Shown here: positions 39,731-50,819 of the stretch, one piece after another
Layout: each line of letters opens with the position of its first letter
How positions within the stretch are numbered: the first letter of the stretch is position 1
Source: Cordylochernes scorpioides
Taxonomy: Eukaryota > Arthropoda > Arachnida > Pseudoscorpiones > Chernetidae
Length of the DNA stretch: 64,000 nt
Reading direction: 5' to 3'
Assembly: GCA_030710605.1 (NCBI GenBank)
Contig: CP092874.1
Coordinates: forward strand, 40,434,164-40,498,163
Program-made: the position numbers and the translations under genes
Notes under the pieces: model-generated
What the model saw: the letters and a program-made list of their open reading frames with translations, nothing else
Databases searched by the model: none
Told to the model about the DNA's origin: nothing

Positions 39731-41257
39731 TCAGTTGTCCATCCTTTTCTTCCAAATAAATCTAAGGTAATCCCAATCATTGCTCTTAATGGCGATCATC
39801 CGGAAATATCTCTCCACGTCCACCAAAACTCCGAACTTATTCTCCCGAAGTTTTGTCCTTATCTCAGGGATTCCTCTTAATAGACCAGGTCTCCTCCTCA
39901 AAAATCGTTTCAACGAGAGTCCGCTGCGTCCCAGACAGGAAGCGTCGTCAAACACTGGCCACACAGGCGCAGCCTTGGATTCACACCCAAATACAGGGCG
40001 ATCAGACAAATAGTATCCGTTTACCCTAAATTCCGCATCTCCGAGTTGTCCTGCTTCCACCAATTTCCTCGATGCTGGAATTCTGACAACTCTTTCCTCA
40101 ATATCATCAATGGACTCAGCCTCACCATCTGCAATCTCCACTTGATCAGCGCCTTCAGCTACCGCTTTAGAATTGCTTACCGATTCACAAGCCTCAATTG
40201 CAGTTCCAGAATCCCCTACTTCATTGTCCTTGGTTTCAGCTTCAGAATCCTTTACTCCGTCGCCCTTAGGCTCATCTCCAGAGTCTTTTACTCCGTCGCC
40301 CTTAGGCTCATCTTCAGAGTCTTGTACTCCGTCGCCCTTAGGCTCATCTTCAGAGTCTTGTACTCCGTCTTCCTTAGGCTCATCTTGTTCTGCATATGGC
40401 CTTTCTGCCATCTTTGAATCAGTACCCTGTTCTGCATATGGCCTTTCTGCCATTTTTGAATCAGTACCTTGTTCTGCATAGAGCCCCTCTGCTACCTTTG
40501 AATCGGTACCTTGTTCTGCATCTAGCCTTTCTGCTACCTTTGAATTGGTACCTTGTTTTGCATAGAGCAGCTTCACTTCTTCGGTGTTCTTTGAATCCAT
40601 TCCTTGTTCCACATCCAGCACTTTCTCTTCATCTGCTTCAACGGATTCTTTCTCGACTTCAGCCCTATGACTTTCGTCAACTTCTATAACAGACTTCTTC
40701 TTGACTTGAGCCTTTTCACTTTCTTCAACGGCAATCTGCTTGGATGTCTCTTCTACCATTTGCTCGGATGATACCATAATCCCAGCATCTTCCTTAATAG
40801 AAGCTGGATCAACTCCTTTCATCAGGGTAACTCCGACAACACTTGGCTTCTTACTCATCCCGACTTCTAAACTGCTTCCATCGCAGATCCTCAAATCCAA
40901 TTTGGGCAGTCGGCAAACTCTTGTTCCAGGCAGCGAGCCCCTTTTCGAACTAGCACCATGGAGGGCTTGGAAGTGATTCGTCATAATTCCAAGATCTTTC
41001 CACTTCTCATAATACTGGCTCACTGTGTCCTTCTCCTCCTCTAGTTCCTTGTAATCACTTTCCTTGTCTTCTTGCATCAACTTCCAAATCAACTCATCTT
41101 CTTCCCGAAGATCTACTATATTCTTTTCGATGAGTGTATAATTCGTTCTTATCACATCCTCAGAAGGAGTTTCTTCATTCAACTCAGCTTCTGCCCTTTT
41201 AATCCATTTAGAAACTATTGTTCTTAGAACGGCTCTACTTCTTAATGCCCGCTTCAT
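39731..41257 (-). CDS. BEL/Pao gag-RT fusion ORF with acidic tandem repeats
   Basis: 508 codons. Residues 1-115 are helical and gag-like (MKRALRSRAVLRTIVSKW; RTNYTLIEKNIVDLREEDEL). The middle is acidic and includes five roughly 14-residue units (AEQGTDSKMAERPY) and four 11-12-residue units (DEPKGDGVQDSE). From about 405 onward it is BEL RT (VFDDASCLGRSGLSLKRFL; FGVLVDVERYFRMIAI, carrying one catalytic Asp). Protease and most of gag are absent, so this is probably a deletion derivative that stayed open. Confidence 0.6.
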   Translation of the reverse strand: MKRALRSRAVLRTIVSKWIKRAEAELNEETPSEDVIRTNYTLIEKNIVDLREEDELIWKLMQEDKESDYKELEEEKDTVSQYYEKWKDLGIMTNHFQALHGASSKRGSLPGTRVCRLPKLDLRICDGSSLEVGMSKKPSVVGVTLMKGVDPASIKEDAGIMVSSEQMVEETSKQIAVEESEKAQVKKKSVIEVDESHRAEVEKESVEADEEKVLDVEQGMDSKNTEEVKLLYAKQGTNSKVAERLDAEQGTDSKVAEGLYAEQGTDSKMAERPYAEQGTDSKMAERPYAEQDEPKEDGVQDSEDEPKGDGVQDSEDEPKGDGVKDSGDEPKGDGVKDSEAETKDNEVGDSGTAIEACESVSNSKAVAEGADQVEIADGEAESIDDIEERVVRIPASRKLVEAGQLGDAEFRVNGYYLSDRPVFGCESKAAPVWPVFDDASCLGRSGLSLKRFLRRRPGLLRGIPEIRTKLRENKFGVLVDVERYFRMIAIKSNDWDYLRFIWKKRMDN

Positions 41258-41489
41258 GGCTTAGACTTGCCTTTTGTTCTTAACTTGACCTTTATTTGCT
41301 TAACGCGCTATACCTCGGCCTTACCCTTTTAATCCAATTTGCAAAACTTTATTTGCATAAATTCTTCTTTTTTCTATGATTGCTTAAATTTGCATAAGCC
41401 TTCTTTTTTCTCGATGCTCTTAATGTCAACAAATTGGATTTACGATTTTAACTTTAAACTTTAATCAAGAGTGAATTCTTCTTAATCTG

Positions 41490-41620
41490 ATAACTTGAAT
41501 CCGGTAACTTATATCCGGTCAACTTAAAATCCGGTAACTTATAACCGGTAACCCAGATCCGGTAACTTATATCCGGTCAACTTAAATCCGGTAACTTATA
41601 ATCTTGAATCTTGAATCCGG
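41490..41620 (-). repeat. Short tandem repeats beside the PBS
   Basis: About eight irregular units with ATCCGGTAACTTAT or ATCCGGTCAACTTA immediately inside the primer-binding site. The shared ATCCGG also begins the PBS. Confidence 0.7.
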
Positions 41621-41638
41621 ATCCGGCTCGAGGGACCA
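41621..41638 (-). promoter_or_regulatory. Primer-binding site for tRNA-Tyr
   Basis: The plus strand reads ATCCGGCTCGAGGGACCA, equal to the 3' end of the tRNA-Tyr genes at 14180-14517 plus the added CCA, an 18-base match. It lies 3 bases inside the 5' LTR, in the correct orientation to prime minus-strand DNA synthesis. Confidence 0.9.
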
Positions 41639-41641
41639 AAA

Positions 41642-41917
41642 TGTTCGCCAATCTTCTTTCTGGCTGGTTCTTCTTGTTCACTTTTCACTCTTCCGCCCAG
41701 AGGTATAGTCAGCGCCAAGGTCTTGTCTCAAAATGAAGCGAGTCTACCGAGCTAAACTACTGTGAAAACACCAGTCTCACACAGTTCCAAGTCAACATAC
41801 ACTTTATTCTCAAACACACTATTTATACAATAAATTCATACACACGTGACCAGGCACTCGTGGTCAAATACAATAAAAACATATATACACAGAGTTATAA
41901 TAAATTAAACTCTAACA
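41642..41917 (-). repeat. 5' LTR of BEL/Pao element
   Basis: 276 bp, with ends TGTTAGAG and GGCGAACA on the minus strand. Confidence 0.9.
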
Positions 41918-42594
41918 GAAGGTTGCAGGGGGAATGGGTTTGATCAACCCAGGCGGTTTGTGGTTTGTCTGTTTTCTTCTTTGGCATTCTTTGCAGTGTG
42001 CTACATACTTTCGTATATCCTTGAAAAGTCCTGGCCAAAAGTATTTGTTTCTAACCCTCTCATAAGTTTTAGAGAATCCTAGGTGGCCCGCTGTAGGAGC
42101 GTCGTGTAGGCTTCTCAGTAGTTCCAATCGTAGGTGCTTGGGGATGACGAGGAGGTGTGGGTTTCCCAGGTGGTAGAAGTTCATTTTGTACAAGGTTTCT
42201 TTCACCAGTTCATATCCTCTTGGTTCGTCTCCGGATTCTTCTATTTCTTCTATCAATTTTCTAATTCTAGGGTCATTTTTCTGTTCAGTATCAAAGCAGG
42301 TCAGAGCAGTTATTGATGGTACATCATCATCATCTTCTTCTTCCGATTTGCTCTCGAGAGGACTTCGGGAGAGACAGTCTGCGCCGTGGTGCTTACGCCC
42401 GCTTTTATAAGCTAACGTTACGTCGTATGCTTGGAGTTTAATGGCCCACCTCGCCAGGCTTCCTGTCGGGTCTTTCAAATTTGATAACAAGCAAAGGGCG
42501 TGGTGATCCGTAACGATGACGAACTCGCGACCAAAGAGGTAGGGGCGGAATTTGTTTATTGCCCATATCACGGCCAAACATTCTCTTTCGTGTC
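41918..42594 (-). pseudogene. Gypsy element C RNase H and integrase zinc finger
   Basis: RNase H C-terminal half: HERECLAVIWAINKFRPYLFG, VIVTDHHALCLLS, YKSGRKHHGADCLSRSP. Integrase HHCC finger: HDAPTAGHLGFSKTYER and CKECQRRK. The frame runs into the BEL LTR at IPPAT and resumes at 36489 on the other side of the insertion. Confidence 0.85.
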
Positions 42595-42597
42595 GTG

Positions 42598-44166
42598 CAA
42601 CTTGTCGAGGGTGGCGACCTGTTCTTCTTTCAGCGTGGGCGCTAGCCTCTTCATGGTGGTCTCAGAGGTGAGGAGCTGCTGTGCGTCCTTGCAGTTAAGG
42701 CCGGGCAGCTTGTCCCAGTCGATGGAAAGAGTGGGGGTCTCCTCGATGTGCTTCAGCAGCTGTTTGAGGGCGGATTCTCCCCGGGCAGGCGTGGAGGGAG
42801 GTGAGGTCAGCTTCTCCACCGACATCTCGTGGTCGAGCGGAGAGATGCGAGGCTCGAGGAGCCGCTGGGCAGCCAGGGGAGCAGGGAGGGCGGCATGGGC
42901 GGGCTGGGCGAGATCCATCGGTTCGGCAGGATGGGGCGCCGAGGGGATCGCCGGAGACTCTGTTGATTTCTTTGCCGGTTGGACAGGGGACGCCGGTGTT
43001 GCGGGCGCCGGTGCCGGCTTCCTTGGCTGCTGAGGAGGAGGAGGAGGAGGGGGGGGAGGCCTTGCGTCGGTGGGAGACGCTGCTTGCCTGGGGCTGCCGT
43101 TCCCTTGCCTGGCGAGCGCTGGGCAGTTGGCTCTGCGGTGGCCCTGTTTCCCGCATTTTGAGCATTTGATGCCAAAGGAGAGGAAGGCCTGCAGGGTGTC
43201 TCCCTTGGACTGAATCTCCAGGCGGGTGGGCAGCCTGTCCAGTTTGATGCCGTCGTTGAGCAGGATGAAGGCCTCCCGGCGGCCGTCGGTGAATGTGAAC
43301 TCCCCCATTTTGACCAGGATGGGGGCGATGGAGGTGACCCTCCCGTATGGGCTCAGGGCGTTCACGACGGTGAAGTCCTCCACGAAGCCTGGCAGGTTGG
43401 CGACGACGATCCGTTCGGCCCTCTTGCGGTAGGGGAAGACTCTAAGGGTCGTTCCCTCGATCTCTAGGTCGCCCTCAACCAGACGGCGCGCAAGATCTTT
43501 GGTCGCCAAGCCCACGAGGAAATGGCCGTTCATTTTGCCGAAATGTGTGATGTTATTTGGCCCCCCGACCAGCTTGGACATTGCCTTTAGGTAGGTGTAG
43601 TCCGGGATCTCTGGGCACCGCTCCACGAAGATGTAGTTTTCGTGGGTAGATGAGTTCTGCCTCGCCTTTGCCTCGGCGATGTTGGCACGTGTCGCCTTGA
43701 TCTCCTTAGGCGGCACTGTTCTCGGCCCTGTTGGCCGCTTTAGCTGCTGGGAGCTGGGCTTCTCAGCAGGCCTGCTAGGCTGCTTGGCGGCGTGCTCCGG
43801 CGTTGTTGAAGTGCGGCGCCGTTTCTTGCTCTTCACAACGGTAAAACCCTCGTTGGCGTCGACCTCCGCCATCTCGCTGTCGGCCCAGTTTAGCGAGGCC
43901 GGGCTAGCTGGAGTTGCGCTGGTGGCAGCAGCAGTTTTCGGCGCGGTGACGTCACCACGCGCGGCGGCCGGATTTGCATGCATATCGCCTGCCGGCGAAT
44001 TTGCATAGTTTTCAGATTCTGAAGAATTTTCATTGAAATTCTTCAAATTTCCGTTTTTCGGGGCTAATTTCTCGCCCGCTTGCGACAGGTTGCTGGGCCT
44101 TTCAGGCACTTGATCAGCAGAGCCTGGGCCATCTTTTGGTACCAAATTCGACATACCATCCGCCAT
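42598..44166 (-). CDS. Tx1-like LINE ORF1, C-terminally truncated
   Basis: Starts MADGMSNLVPKDGPG. Order: Ser/Thr/Ala-rich N-terminus, NWADSEMAEVDANEG (about 95-110), basic segment with KKRRR, RRM-like domain (NYIFVERCPEIPDYTYLKAM to LPTRLEIQSKGDTL), one CCHC knuckle CSKCGKQGHRRANC (about 340), Pro-rich tail with a run of nine Pro. It stays open and runs into Gypsy sequence, so its last ~10 residues are foreign (KENVWP). Likely RNA-binding. Confidence 0.75.
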
Positions 44167-44241
44167 CAACACGCACGCCAGAGGCGAAAACGGCGGAGCT
44201 CGAAAAAGCGTGGCCGCTCGCTCGCGTGTGTGTGTGTGTGA
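42598..44241 (-). mobile_element. Tx1-like LINE, copy 2, 3'-truncated
   Basis: 5' end with (GT)n, complete ORF1 start, no ORF2. It follows copy 1 head to tail at 44241/44242 and stops at Gypsy element C near 42597. GC-rich relative to neighbours. Confidence 0.75.
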
Positions 44242-44365
44242 CAATTGACAATTTAAAAATATTTATTGTCATCTTAGACAATATTACACATTTTCAATCA
44301 TAGGGAGAGAAAAAGAAATAAGAAGATGAAGATAAGAGAAAATATAAACATACATGAAACATATT

Positions 44366-46549
44366 TTACAAGATGGTGATGGGAGATGGAGGAAGAAAAC
44401 CTCGGCGCTGGAGGGTCCTGGACCAGGCGATGAGCGGGTCCTCCACTGCTTCTCCGAACCCAACCTGTACAAAGTAGCGATAAATTCGCAACTTTGCCGA
44501 CGCCAAGATGGAAAGGGCGTCGTCCTCAAGGCCGGACCCGCCGAAGATCCAAGCCTGCAGGTCAGGGGGCCGCCCTATGATGTTGAAGGCCTCTCTGATG
44601 AGAGGCCTGATGGAGCGGCAGCACCAGTAACGGTGGCCGAGGGAGCGGTCGATGGACCCGCAGGCAGGACAGGAGGGGCCGACCGAGGCAGGATGGGCCG
44701 GATGTGGCAGGGCGTGGAGGGCTAGCTTGAGAGCTGCGTCGGCCACGTGACCCGAATAGGCGCAGCGCCGCAGCGAGGCCCAGTCGATCCTGGATGGTGG
44801 ATTGATGGTGGGCGTCCATCTCGCCAGGAATCTAGAGATGGGCGTGGCGGCGAGGCGCGGGCGATCCAGGGCCCGTCGGGCCGAGCGGGTCGTGAGGCCG
44901 TTGAGGAACGGCGTAGCCGTCCCTCGCAGCACCACGGCTGCAGATAGAGAACTAGATGAGGGTGCAGACTCCGCCCCGAAGCCCACGGCGTTCTCGGAGG
45001 TCAGCCTCCGACAGAAGGCGCCCAGGGCCGCGGCGTCAGCCAGGGCCGAGCGCGTAGGGCGGGCGATGAGGTGGTCCTCCACGATAAGGTCCCGGACTCG
45101 GGCTCCGCGCCAGCGAGCGGGGGCCAGGAGGTCGGGAGGGCGAAGGAACCGGCAGCCACCGATGATGGGGAGGTCCAGCAGCTGAGCTGTGGGGACCGCC
45201 CGGTGATTGAGGCTCAGGATCTTGGAGGCCTCCTCCCACAGTTTCAGTAACCGGAGACGGCGGGGCTGGAGTCGCGTGCCGTCTGGTGGAGGGCGGATCC
45301 AGGCCTCGCCGTCGCTAGCGACCAGCCAGTCGAAGCCGTTCCTGCCTCCGCGGAGCGCGACCTGCACACCCTTGAGGCAGGCGAGCTGGAGTTGGGTTGC
45401 CAGGTTGAGGAGGCCGAGGCCTCCGATGGCCACGGGCCTCGCCATGACGGCGGCGGGAAGCCACGCCGTGTGCTCGGGCCCCCAGACGAACCTCGCAAGT
45501 CTGGCCTGCAGTTTGGCGATGGTCGGGGGTGATGGCAGGTACCCGTGCAGGTGATGCTGGATGGTGGAGCCCACCAGCGAGTTCGCCGCTCTAGCTCGTC
45601 CGACGAGGGATAGGCCGCGGGTGAAGGGCGTCCATCTGCGGCAGGCGGACTCCAGAAGGGCGAGAAGATGCTGCTCCTGATGGACTACGGAGCTTCTGGG
45701 GGCGATGTCGAGCCCGAGGACCCTGATGGAGGTGGTCGACCAGGAGGCGCCGAGAGGGGAGTCGCCGCGGTTGCGCCAGGCTCCGCACCAAAGGCCCGCG
45801 CTCTTCCCGAGGTTGACGGCGATACCGGAGGCCCGCTTGAAGTCCTCGAGGACGGTCGCCACCCGCTCGAATTCTTCGTCGCGATGGAAAAGGAGGACGA
45901 TGTCGTCGGCGTAGGCGATGACGTTGCCCACGCCGAGGGTCAACTCCAGGCGACGAAGCAGCGGCCCCGTAGCGATGCTAAAGAGGGCGGCACTCACGGC
46001 GCAGCCCTGCCTTAGGCCGTTGAGGAGGGGGAAGGCGGTGGTGTGAAAGCCTCCAGCCCGGATCGTTGCGTCCGCTCCGGCGTACAAGATGCTAATCCAG
46101 CCTATGAAGGCCGGCGGGAGGCGGAGGGACGTCATCAGGGACTCCAGGAAGCCGCGGTCCAGGGAATCGAAGGCGGACTCCAAGTCGATGCCCATGACGG
46201 CCAGCGGCGAGCCCATGGCGGTTGCCTCCTCAACAGCATCCGTCACCTTAGCGATGTTCCAGGACGGGGACCTCCCGGGGACGGCGTAAGTCTGGCATTC
46301 CGGCACAAGGGTCCGCAGGTGGGGCTTGAGGCGCCGATGAAGGATGGCGGCCAGGACCCTGTAGTCGGCCGAGGGCAGCGCGACGGGCCTGTAGCCGTCA
46401 AGGCCGCGACCTCCGCGGGCCTTGGGCACGAGGCAGATGGAGCTGCGCCGCGTCGACGGAGGTAGGGCACCGCGGAGCCGTGAAGCCGCGAACACCCGGG
46501 CCAGAGCTTCCGCGAAGAAACCTCGTTGAAGGCGACGAGGAGTTCGCAC
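44366..46549 (-). pseudogene. Tx1-like LINE ORF2, reverse transcriptase part
   Basis: Opens after a frameshift near 46520 from the endonuclease frame. Motifs in order: SSICLVPKARGGRGLDGYRP, MGIDLESAFDSLDRGFL, LLNGLRQGCAVSAALFSIA, NVIAYADDIVLLF (catalytic YADD), a thumb with LGLDIAP, and a C-terminal Cys/His segment CPACGSIDRSLGHRYWC. The QGCxxS...YADD style suits the L1/Tx1 group better than R1 or Jockey. Long and otherwise open. Confidence 0.8.
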
Positions 46550-47835
46550 GGCAAGCCGTCCCAGCCGGGGGCCTTTCCGCGAGGGAGGTGCTCGATGGCG
46601 TTGGCGATCTCGCTAGGGCTGATGTCTGGCCGGTGGAGCGGGTCCCCCTCACTCAGCTCGCGGGTGGTGGTGGGCGCGCTGCTGGCGATGAAGGCAGCTC
46701 CCGCAGCTGGATCGGTGGTGGGACGGGCGAAGCGGGGCCGGAAGGTCGCGAACGCCCTCCGCCGAAGCTCGGGGCCCTCGATGACGTTATCTTCGTCGTC
46801 CCTGATGACGCTGACCGGGCGTCGGAGGCGGATGGCGCGTACCAGGTTCGGCAGCGATGGGTAGTCGGCCCGGATGGAGGAGGCCTCGAGCTGCGCCGCG
46901 ATGTAACGTCTCGCCCTGTAGACGTAGCTGTCTCTGGCAGCGTGGCGTGGGTCGTGCAGGGAACTGGCCTCCGCCAGCAGCCCCGCCTTGATGGAGGTCC
47001 ACCTATCCCAGAAGTTCCCGTCGTCGTCATCGTGCGCTGCGTCTTCCTCCAACTCCCGGATGTAGCCAGCCAGATGTTCGAGAGCAAGGCCCGAGCGGAG
47101 CATCGCGGCCAAGCGAGGCTGGGTGGGGGAGGAGACGGCGGTGGTGGGCGGGCCCACCTGGAGCAGCACGAGGCGGTGGTCCGAGAGGTGGTAGTGGCTG
47201 GTCGCGTAGATGGACACGCGATCCAGGACTCCAGCAGGGACGAGGATCCGGTCCAGGCGGTTCGATTCGACTTGGTCGCCGTGCATGGCGACTCTGGTGG
47301 GCAGGTGGGCGGCGTCGAACTGGGTGGCCACGTCGACCAGCGCGGCCAGGTCCAGAAGAGCGGCGAGGGCATCCGATGATGATGATGAGGGGCCCCGATC
47401 CCTGATGTTAAAATCGCCGATGATCCAGCAGGCCCCCTCCTCCTCCTGTGCCGCTGTCGCCGCCAGGAGCTCCAGTTGCCGGTTTCTCTCCCGGGGTTCA
47501 TGCGCCAGATGAACGACGATGGCCGTCATCTCCTCGCCGTGGACATCTATGGTTGCCAAGGCGATGTGGACCGGCCACAGGACGCGCTGTTGTATCACGG
47601 CTACGCCTGGCCCGAAGACGCAGGCGAGTCCAGATCCCGAGATGGCTACTGGATGGGCCAACACAACAGCGTTGTAGCCGAGGCAGAGGTCTTGGCCGAT
47701 GCCCAGATGAAATGCGTTTGTCTCCTGGACAAACGCGATGTCCACGTGATGTTGCCTTAGGAGATGACAAATGGCAAGGCTCCTCCCCCGAGTGGCGAGC
47801 CCTCGCGCGTTGATGGTGGCGACGCGGTAACTCAT
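46520..47835 (-). pseudogene. Tx1-like LINE ORF2, endonuclease part
   Basis: Begins MSYRVATINARGLATRGRSL. APE-type endonuclease motifs: FVQETN (Glu), WIIGDFNIRD, NRLDRILVPAG and HLSDHRLVLL (His). Then a linker to RGKAPGWDGLPCELL, the RT start, after which a frameshift ends the frame. The ATG overlaps the ORF1 stop as ATGA (47835-47832), which suggests termination-reinitiation. Confidence 0.85.
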
Positions 47836-49488
47836 TTGGGCCGTCCAACAAGCAGCACCGTCCTGGTCTTCTGGAGGGTCTTGTAGACAAGGGTGCTCGA
47901 GTTAGGGCATGAGTCCATGATGATTTTGGCCAGCTCAGTGAAGGCGGTGACCTGTGTTTCCAGCAACGAGGGTACTCGCTTCTTCATGTTGGTGGGAGAG
48001 GCGACGAGCTTCTGTGCGTCCTCCCAGTCTAGGCCGAGCAGCCCGGAGTGGTTGATGGCAATGGAGGGGAGCTTCTCGAGATGCTCTCGCAGCTGGATGA
48101 TTTGCGGGTATTCCCTTGGAAGGCGTGGAGGGAGTTGAGGTCCGCTCCTCCTCCGACATCTCGATGTCGAGCGGAAGGATCGCGGGCTCGAGGGGCCGCG
48201 GGGCAGCCATAGGAGCGGGGAGGGCAACAGGGGCGGGCTGGGCGAGATCCTTCGGTTCGGCAGGATGGGGCGCCGAGGGGATCGCTGGAGCCTCGGTTGA
48301 TGTCTTCGCCGGTTGGACAGGGGACGCCGGTGTTGCGGGCGCAGGTGTCGGCCTCCTTGGCTGCTGAGGAGGAGGACGAGGGGGGAGGGGCCTAGCGTCG
48401 GTGGGAGACGCTGCTTGCCTGGGGCTGCTCTTCTGCCTGGCGAGCGATGGGCAGTTTGCTCTGGGGTGGCCCTGCTTGCCGCACTTGGAACACTTTATTC
48501 CAAAGGAGAGGAAGGCTGACAGGGTGTCTCCTTTGGAACTGATGGTCAGTCGGGTGGGCAGCGTCTCCAGCCTCACGCCCTCGCGGAGCAGGATGAACGC
48601 CTCCCGGCGGCCGTCGTTGAAGGTGTATTCCCCCATCTTGATCATGATGGGGGCGATGGAGGTTACGGTGCCGAAGTTGCGCAGGGCCTCCACGATGGCG
48701 CTGTCCTCGACGAAGCCGGGCAGATTTGCGATGGTGATGCGTTCTGCCCTTTTTCGGAAGGGGACCTTCAGATGGGTTCCTTCGATGTCAAGGCCCACCT
48801 CCACCAGACGGCTCGCATGGTCCTTGGTCGCGAGGCCCACGACGTTGTGGCCGTTCATCCTGTTAAATTGGCTTATTCTCCCTGGCCCTCCGACCAGGTT
48901 GCCAATTGCCCGGAGGTAGGAGTAGTCCGGGATGTCAGGGCACAGCTCCACGAAGATGTAATTCTCGTGGTTGGTAGAGATCTGCCTCGCCTTGGCATCG
49001 GCGATGTTGGCGCGCGTCGCCTTGATTTCCTGGGGCGGCATTGACCTCGGCCCTGTTGGCCGCTTCCGTTGCTGGGGGCTGGGCTTCTCAGCAGGCCTGC
49101 CAGGCTGCCTAGCGGCGTGCTCCGGTGTTGAAGTGAAGCGCCTCTTCTTGCCCTTCACGACGATGAAGCCCTCGTTGTCGTCCACCTCCGCCATCTCGCT
49201 GTCGGCCCAGTTGAGCGAGGCCGGGCTAGCTGGAGTTGCGCTGGTCGTAGCAGCAGTCTTCGGCGCCGTTATGTCACCACGCTCGGCGGCCAGATTTGCA
49301 TGCCTTCCGCCTGCCGGCGAATTTGCATTTCTTTGAAATTCAGTAGAATTTTTGTTAGATTTCATCTCAATTCCGCTTTTCGGCGATAATTCCTCGCCTG
49401 GTCGAGACAGGATGCTGGGCCTTTCAGGCACTTGTTCAGCAGAGCCTGGGCTACCTTTCGGTACCGAATTCGGCATGTTTGTCGACAT
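47832..49488 (-). pseudogene. Tx1-like LINE ORF1, copy 1, one frameshift
   Basis: Frame 49488-47935 begins MSTNMPNSVPKGSPG, with the same order as copy 2: NWADSEMAEVDDNEG, basic segment, RRM-like domain and CCHC knuckle CSKCGKQGHPRANC. Near 48115 a shift is needed to reach the C-terminal part that aligns with copy 2 (DWEDAQKLVASPTNMKKR) and ends at 47832. Confidence 0.8.
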
Positions 49489-49560
49489 CTACACGCACGC
49501 CAGAGGCGAAAACGGCGGAGCTCGAAAAAGCGTGGCCGCTCGCTCGCGTGTGTGTGTGTG

Positions 49561-50031
49561 TGTGTGTGGTCTGTTTGTCCTTTATGCCTGACCAAACCAC
49601 TCATTGGAACGCCATGAATCTTTGGGAAGTTATTTAGTATAGTACTGGGAAGGTTTCTAGCAAATACAATTTTTGAAATAACTTTTCGCTTTAAAATAAT
49701 CAAGATAAATATTCTAATTTATCTGTTATAATTCAACAATCTGCTCTAAATATTATCATGATGATACGATGATTTTGTAATGTAGAAAATTAGGAAAGAC
49801 AAAATTCAGGATGACACGGCAATTTATTTGAGACAAGAATAATGATACAATTCCAAGGCAAGATAATATTCCTTTAACTTCCAATTACCGAGGGAACCAA
49901 TTAATATTGATTTTATTCAACTTATTGAGTATTTTTCAAGGGACCGGGAAAAAATGTTCACTTTATCGAGAGATTCGTTAGACAAACCTTTACCCGGGTA
50001 AAACCCGGGCGAAGCCCGGTACGTCCGCTAG
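49561..50031 (+). mobile_element. Helitron H1-like copy
   Basis: 5' half like 32800-32900 (ATTTAGTATAGTACTGGGAA), 3' half like 15720-15964, ending ACCCGGGCGAAGCCCGGT then CGCTAG at 50031. The Tx1-like LINE is inserted near its 5' end. Confidence 0.7.
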
Positions 50032-50039
50032 TATATATA

Positions 50040-50819
50040 TGGTAATTTAAAACAACAACCTCATATGGTGTAGATAACTTATAACAAGATTGCCATGTTG
50101 TATATAGAAACACATCTATAAATAATTATGCGCATGATTAATCTGTGTCTTTGCATCACCTATGTAACGTTATTTGTACAAAGTGGATAAATAAATAAAA
50201 TCTGTAATAGATTTAAAAGTTGAGCTAAAGCAGAGATCGAGCATAGTATTACCAAAACAACAAAAGTCTAAAGATGTAAGTCATAAATCAGGTAGATTCA
50301 CAATTCCCACGACAGGCCCACCACACTGTCACATGTGGTGGAATGCAGAGACCCCTCTCACACCTGGACAGGAAAAGGCGCCCTTTCTCAAACGCCCCTG
50401 TCACATAAGGTCCCCCCCCCGTCTTTTAACCATAAATACATCATTTTTACAGTGGCTTGACAGCTCAGTACAGTTCAGTCAGTTGAGTTTAGTTCACCCT
50501 TAGCGTCAGCTCACGTCGGTCGTACCTTATGTCGATCTCAACTATCATGTAGACGAGCAAGAAACTTCTATGTCTCCATCTTTCGCTCCTGGCTCAACTT
50601 TTATCTGTTTACGGAACTTTCTTAATGCAACTGTGTCTTCGTTTTTTTGTGTGGATATCCCCATCTTTCCACTCTGCCTCGACCACGACTGCCTGTATTT
50701 TGTGAGAACTTTTAAAGGTCTTCCAAGGTGCAGAGAAGTACTGGAAAACTCTACATCCTGACTGTTCCTCTCGGTCAACACAGTACAACAAGAGCTACCA
50801 GGACTTCAACATTATTTCA
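50040..50819 (+). repeat. 5' LTR of LARD-like element
   Basis: 780 bp. Contains a CATGTGGTGGAATGC region, a poly-C tract and a conserved AT-rich 5' third. Confidence 0.9.

Larger units (their letters stand above)
36490..41917 (-). mobile_element. BEL/Pao element inserted in Gypsy element C
   Basis: LTRs 36490-36765 and 41642-41917 (276 bp each; minus strand TGTTAGAG ... GGCGAACA), 5-bp duplication GAAGG on both sides. BEL-type RT, RNase H and integrase pieces run on the minus strand with internal deletions. A polypurine GGGGGGAGGAA precedes the 3' LTR. Confidence 0.9.
35402..42594 (-). mobile_element. Ty3/Gypsy element C, split by BEL/Pao
   Basis: Minus strand order: RNase H and integrase zinc finger (42594-41918), BEL insertion, integrase core (36489-36164), integrase C-terminus (35898-35602), polypurine tract (AGGAAGGGGGCAG, 35604-35591) and 3' LTR (35590-35402). 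The 5' half is lost at the junction with a LINE near 42595. Confidence 0.85.
44242..49560 (-). mobile_element. Tx1-like LINE, copy 1, near full length
   Basis: 5' end at a (GT)n run near 49550-49567, ORF1, ORF2 (endonuclease plus RT), short 3' untranslated region with AATAAA near 44262. About 5.3 kb. It is inserted close to the 5' end of a Helitron, where TGTC/TG repeats occur. Confidence 0.85.

Noticed and set aside
42500..49600. Many plus-strand frames up to 299 codons
   Set aside because: Shadows of the GC-rich Tx1-like LINE ORFs; Ala/Arg/Gly-rich and without motifs.
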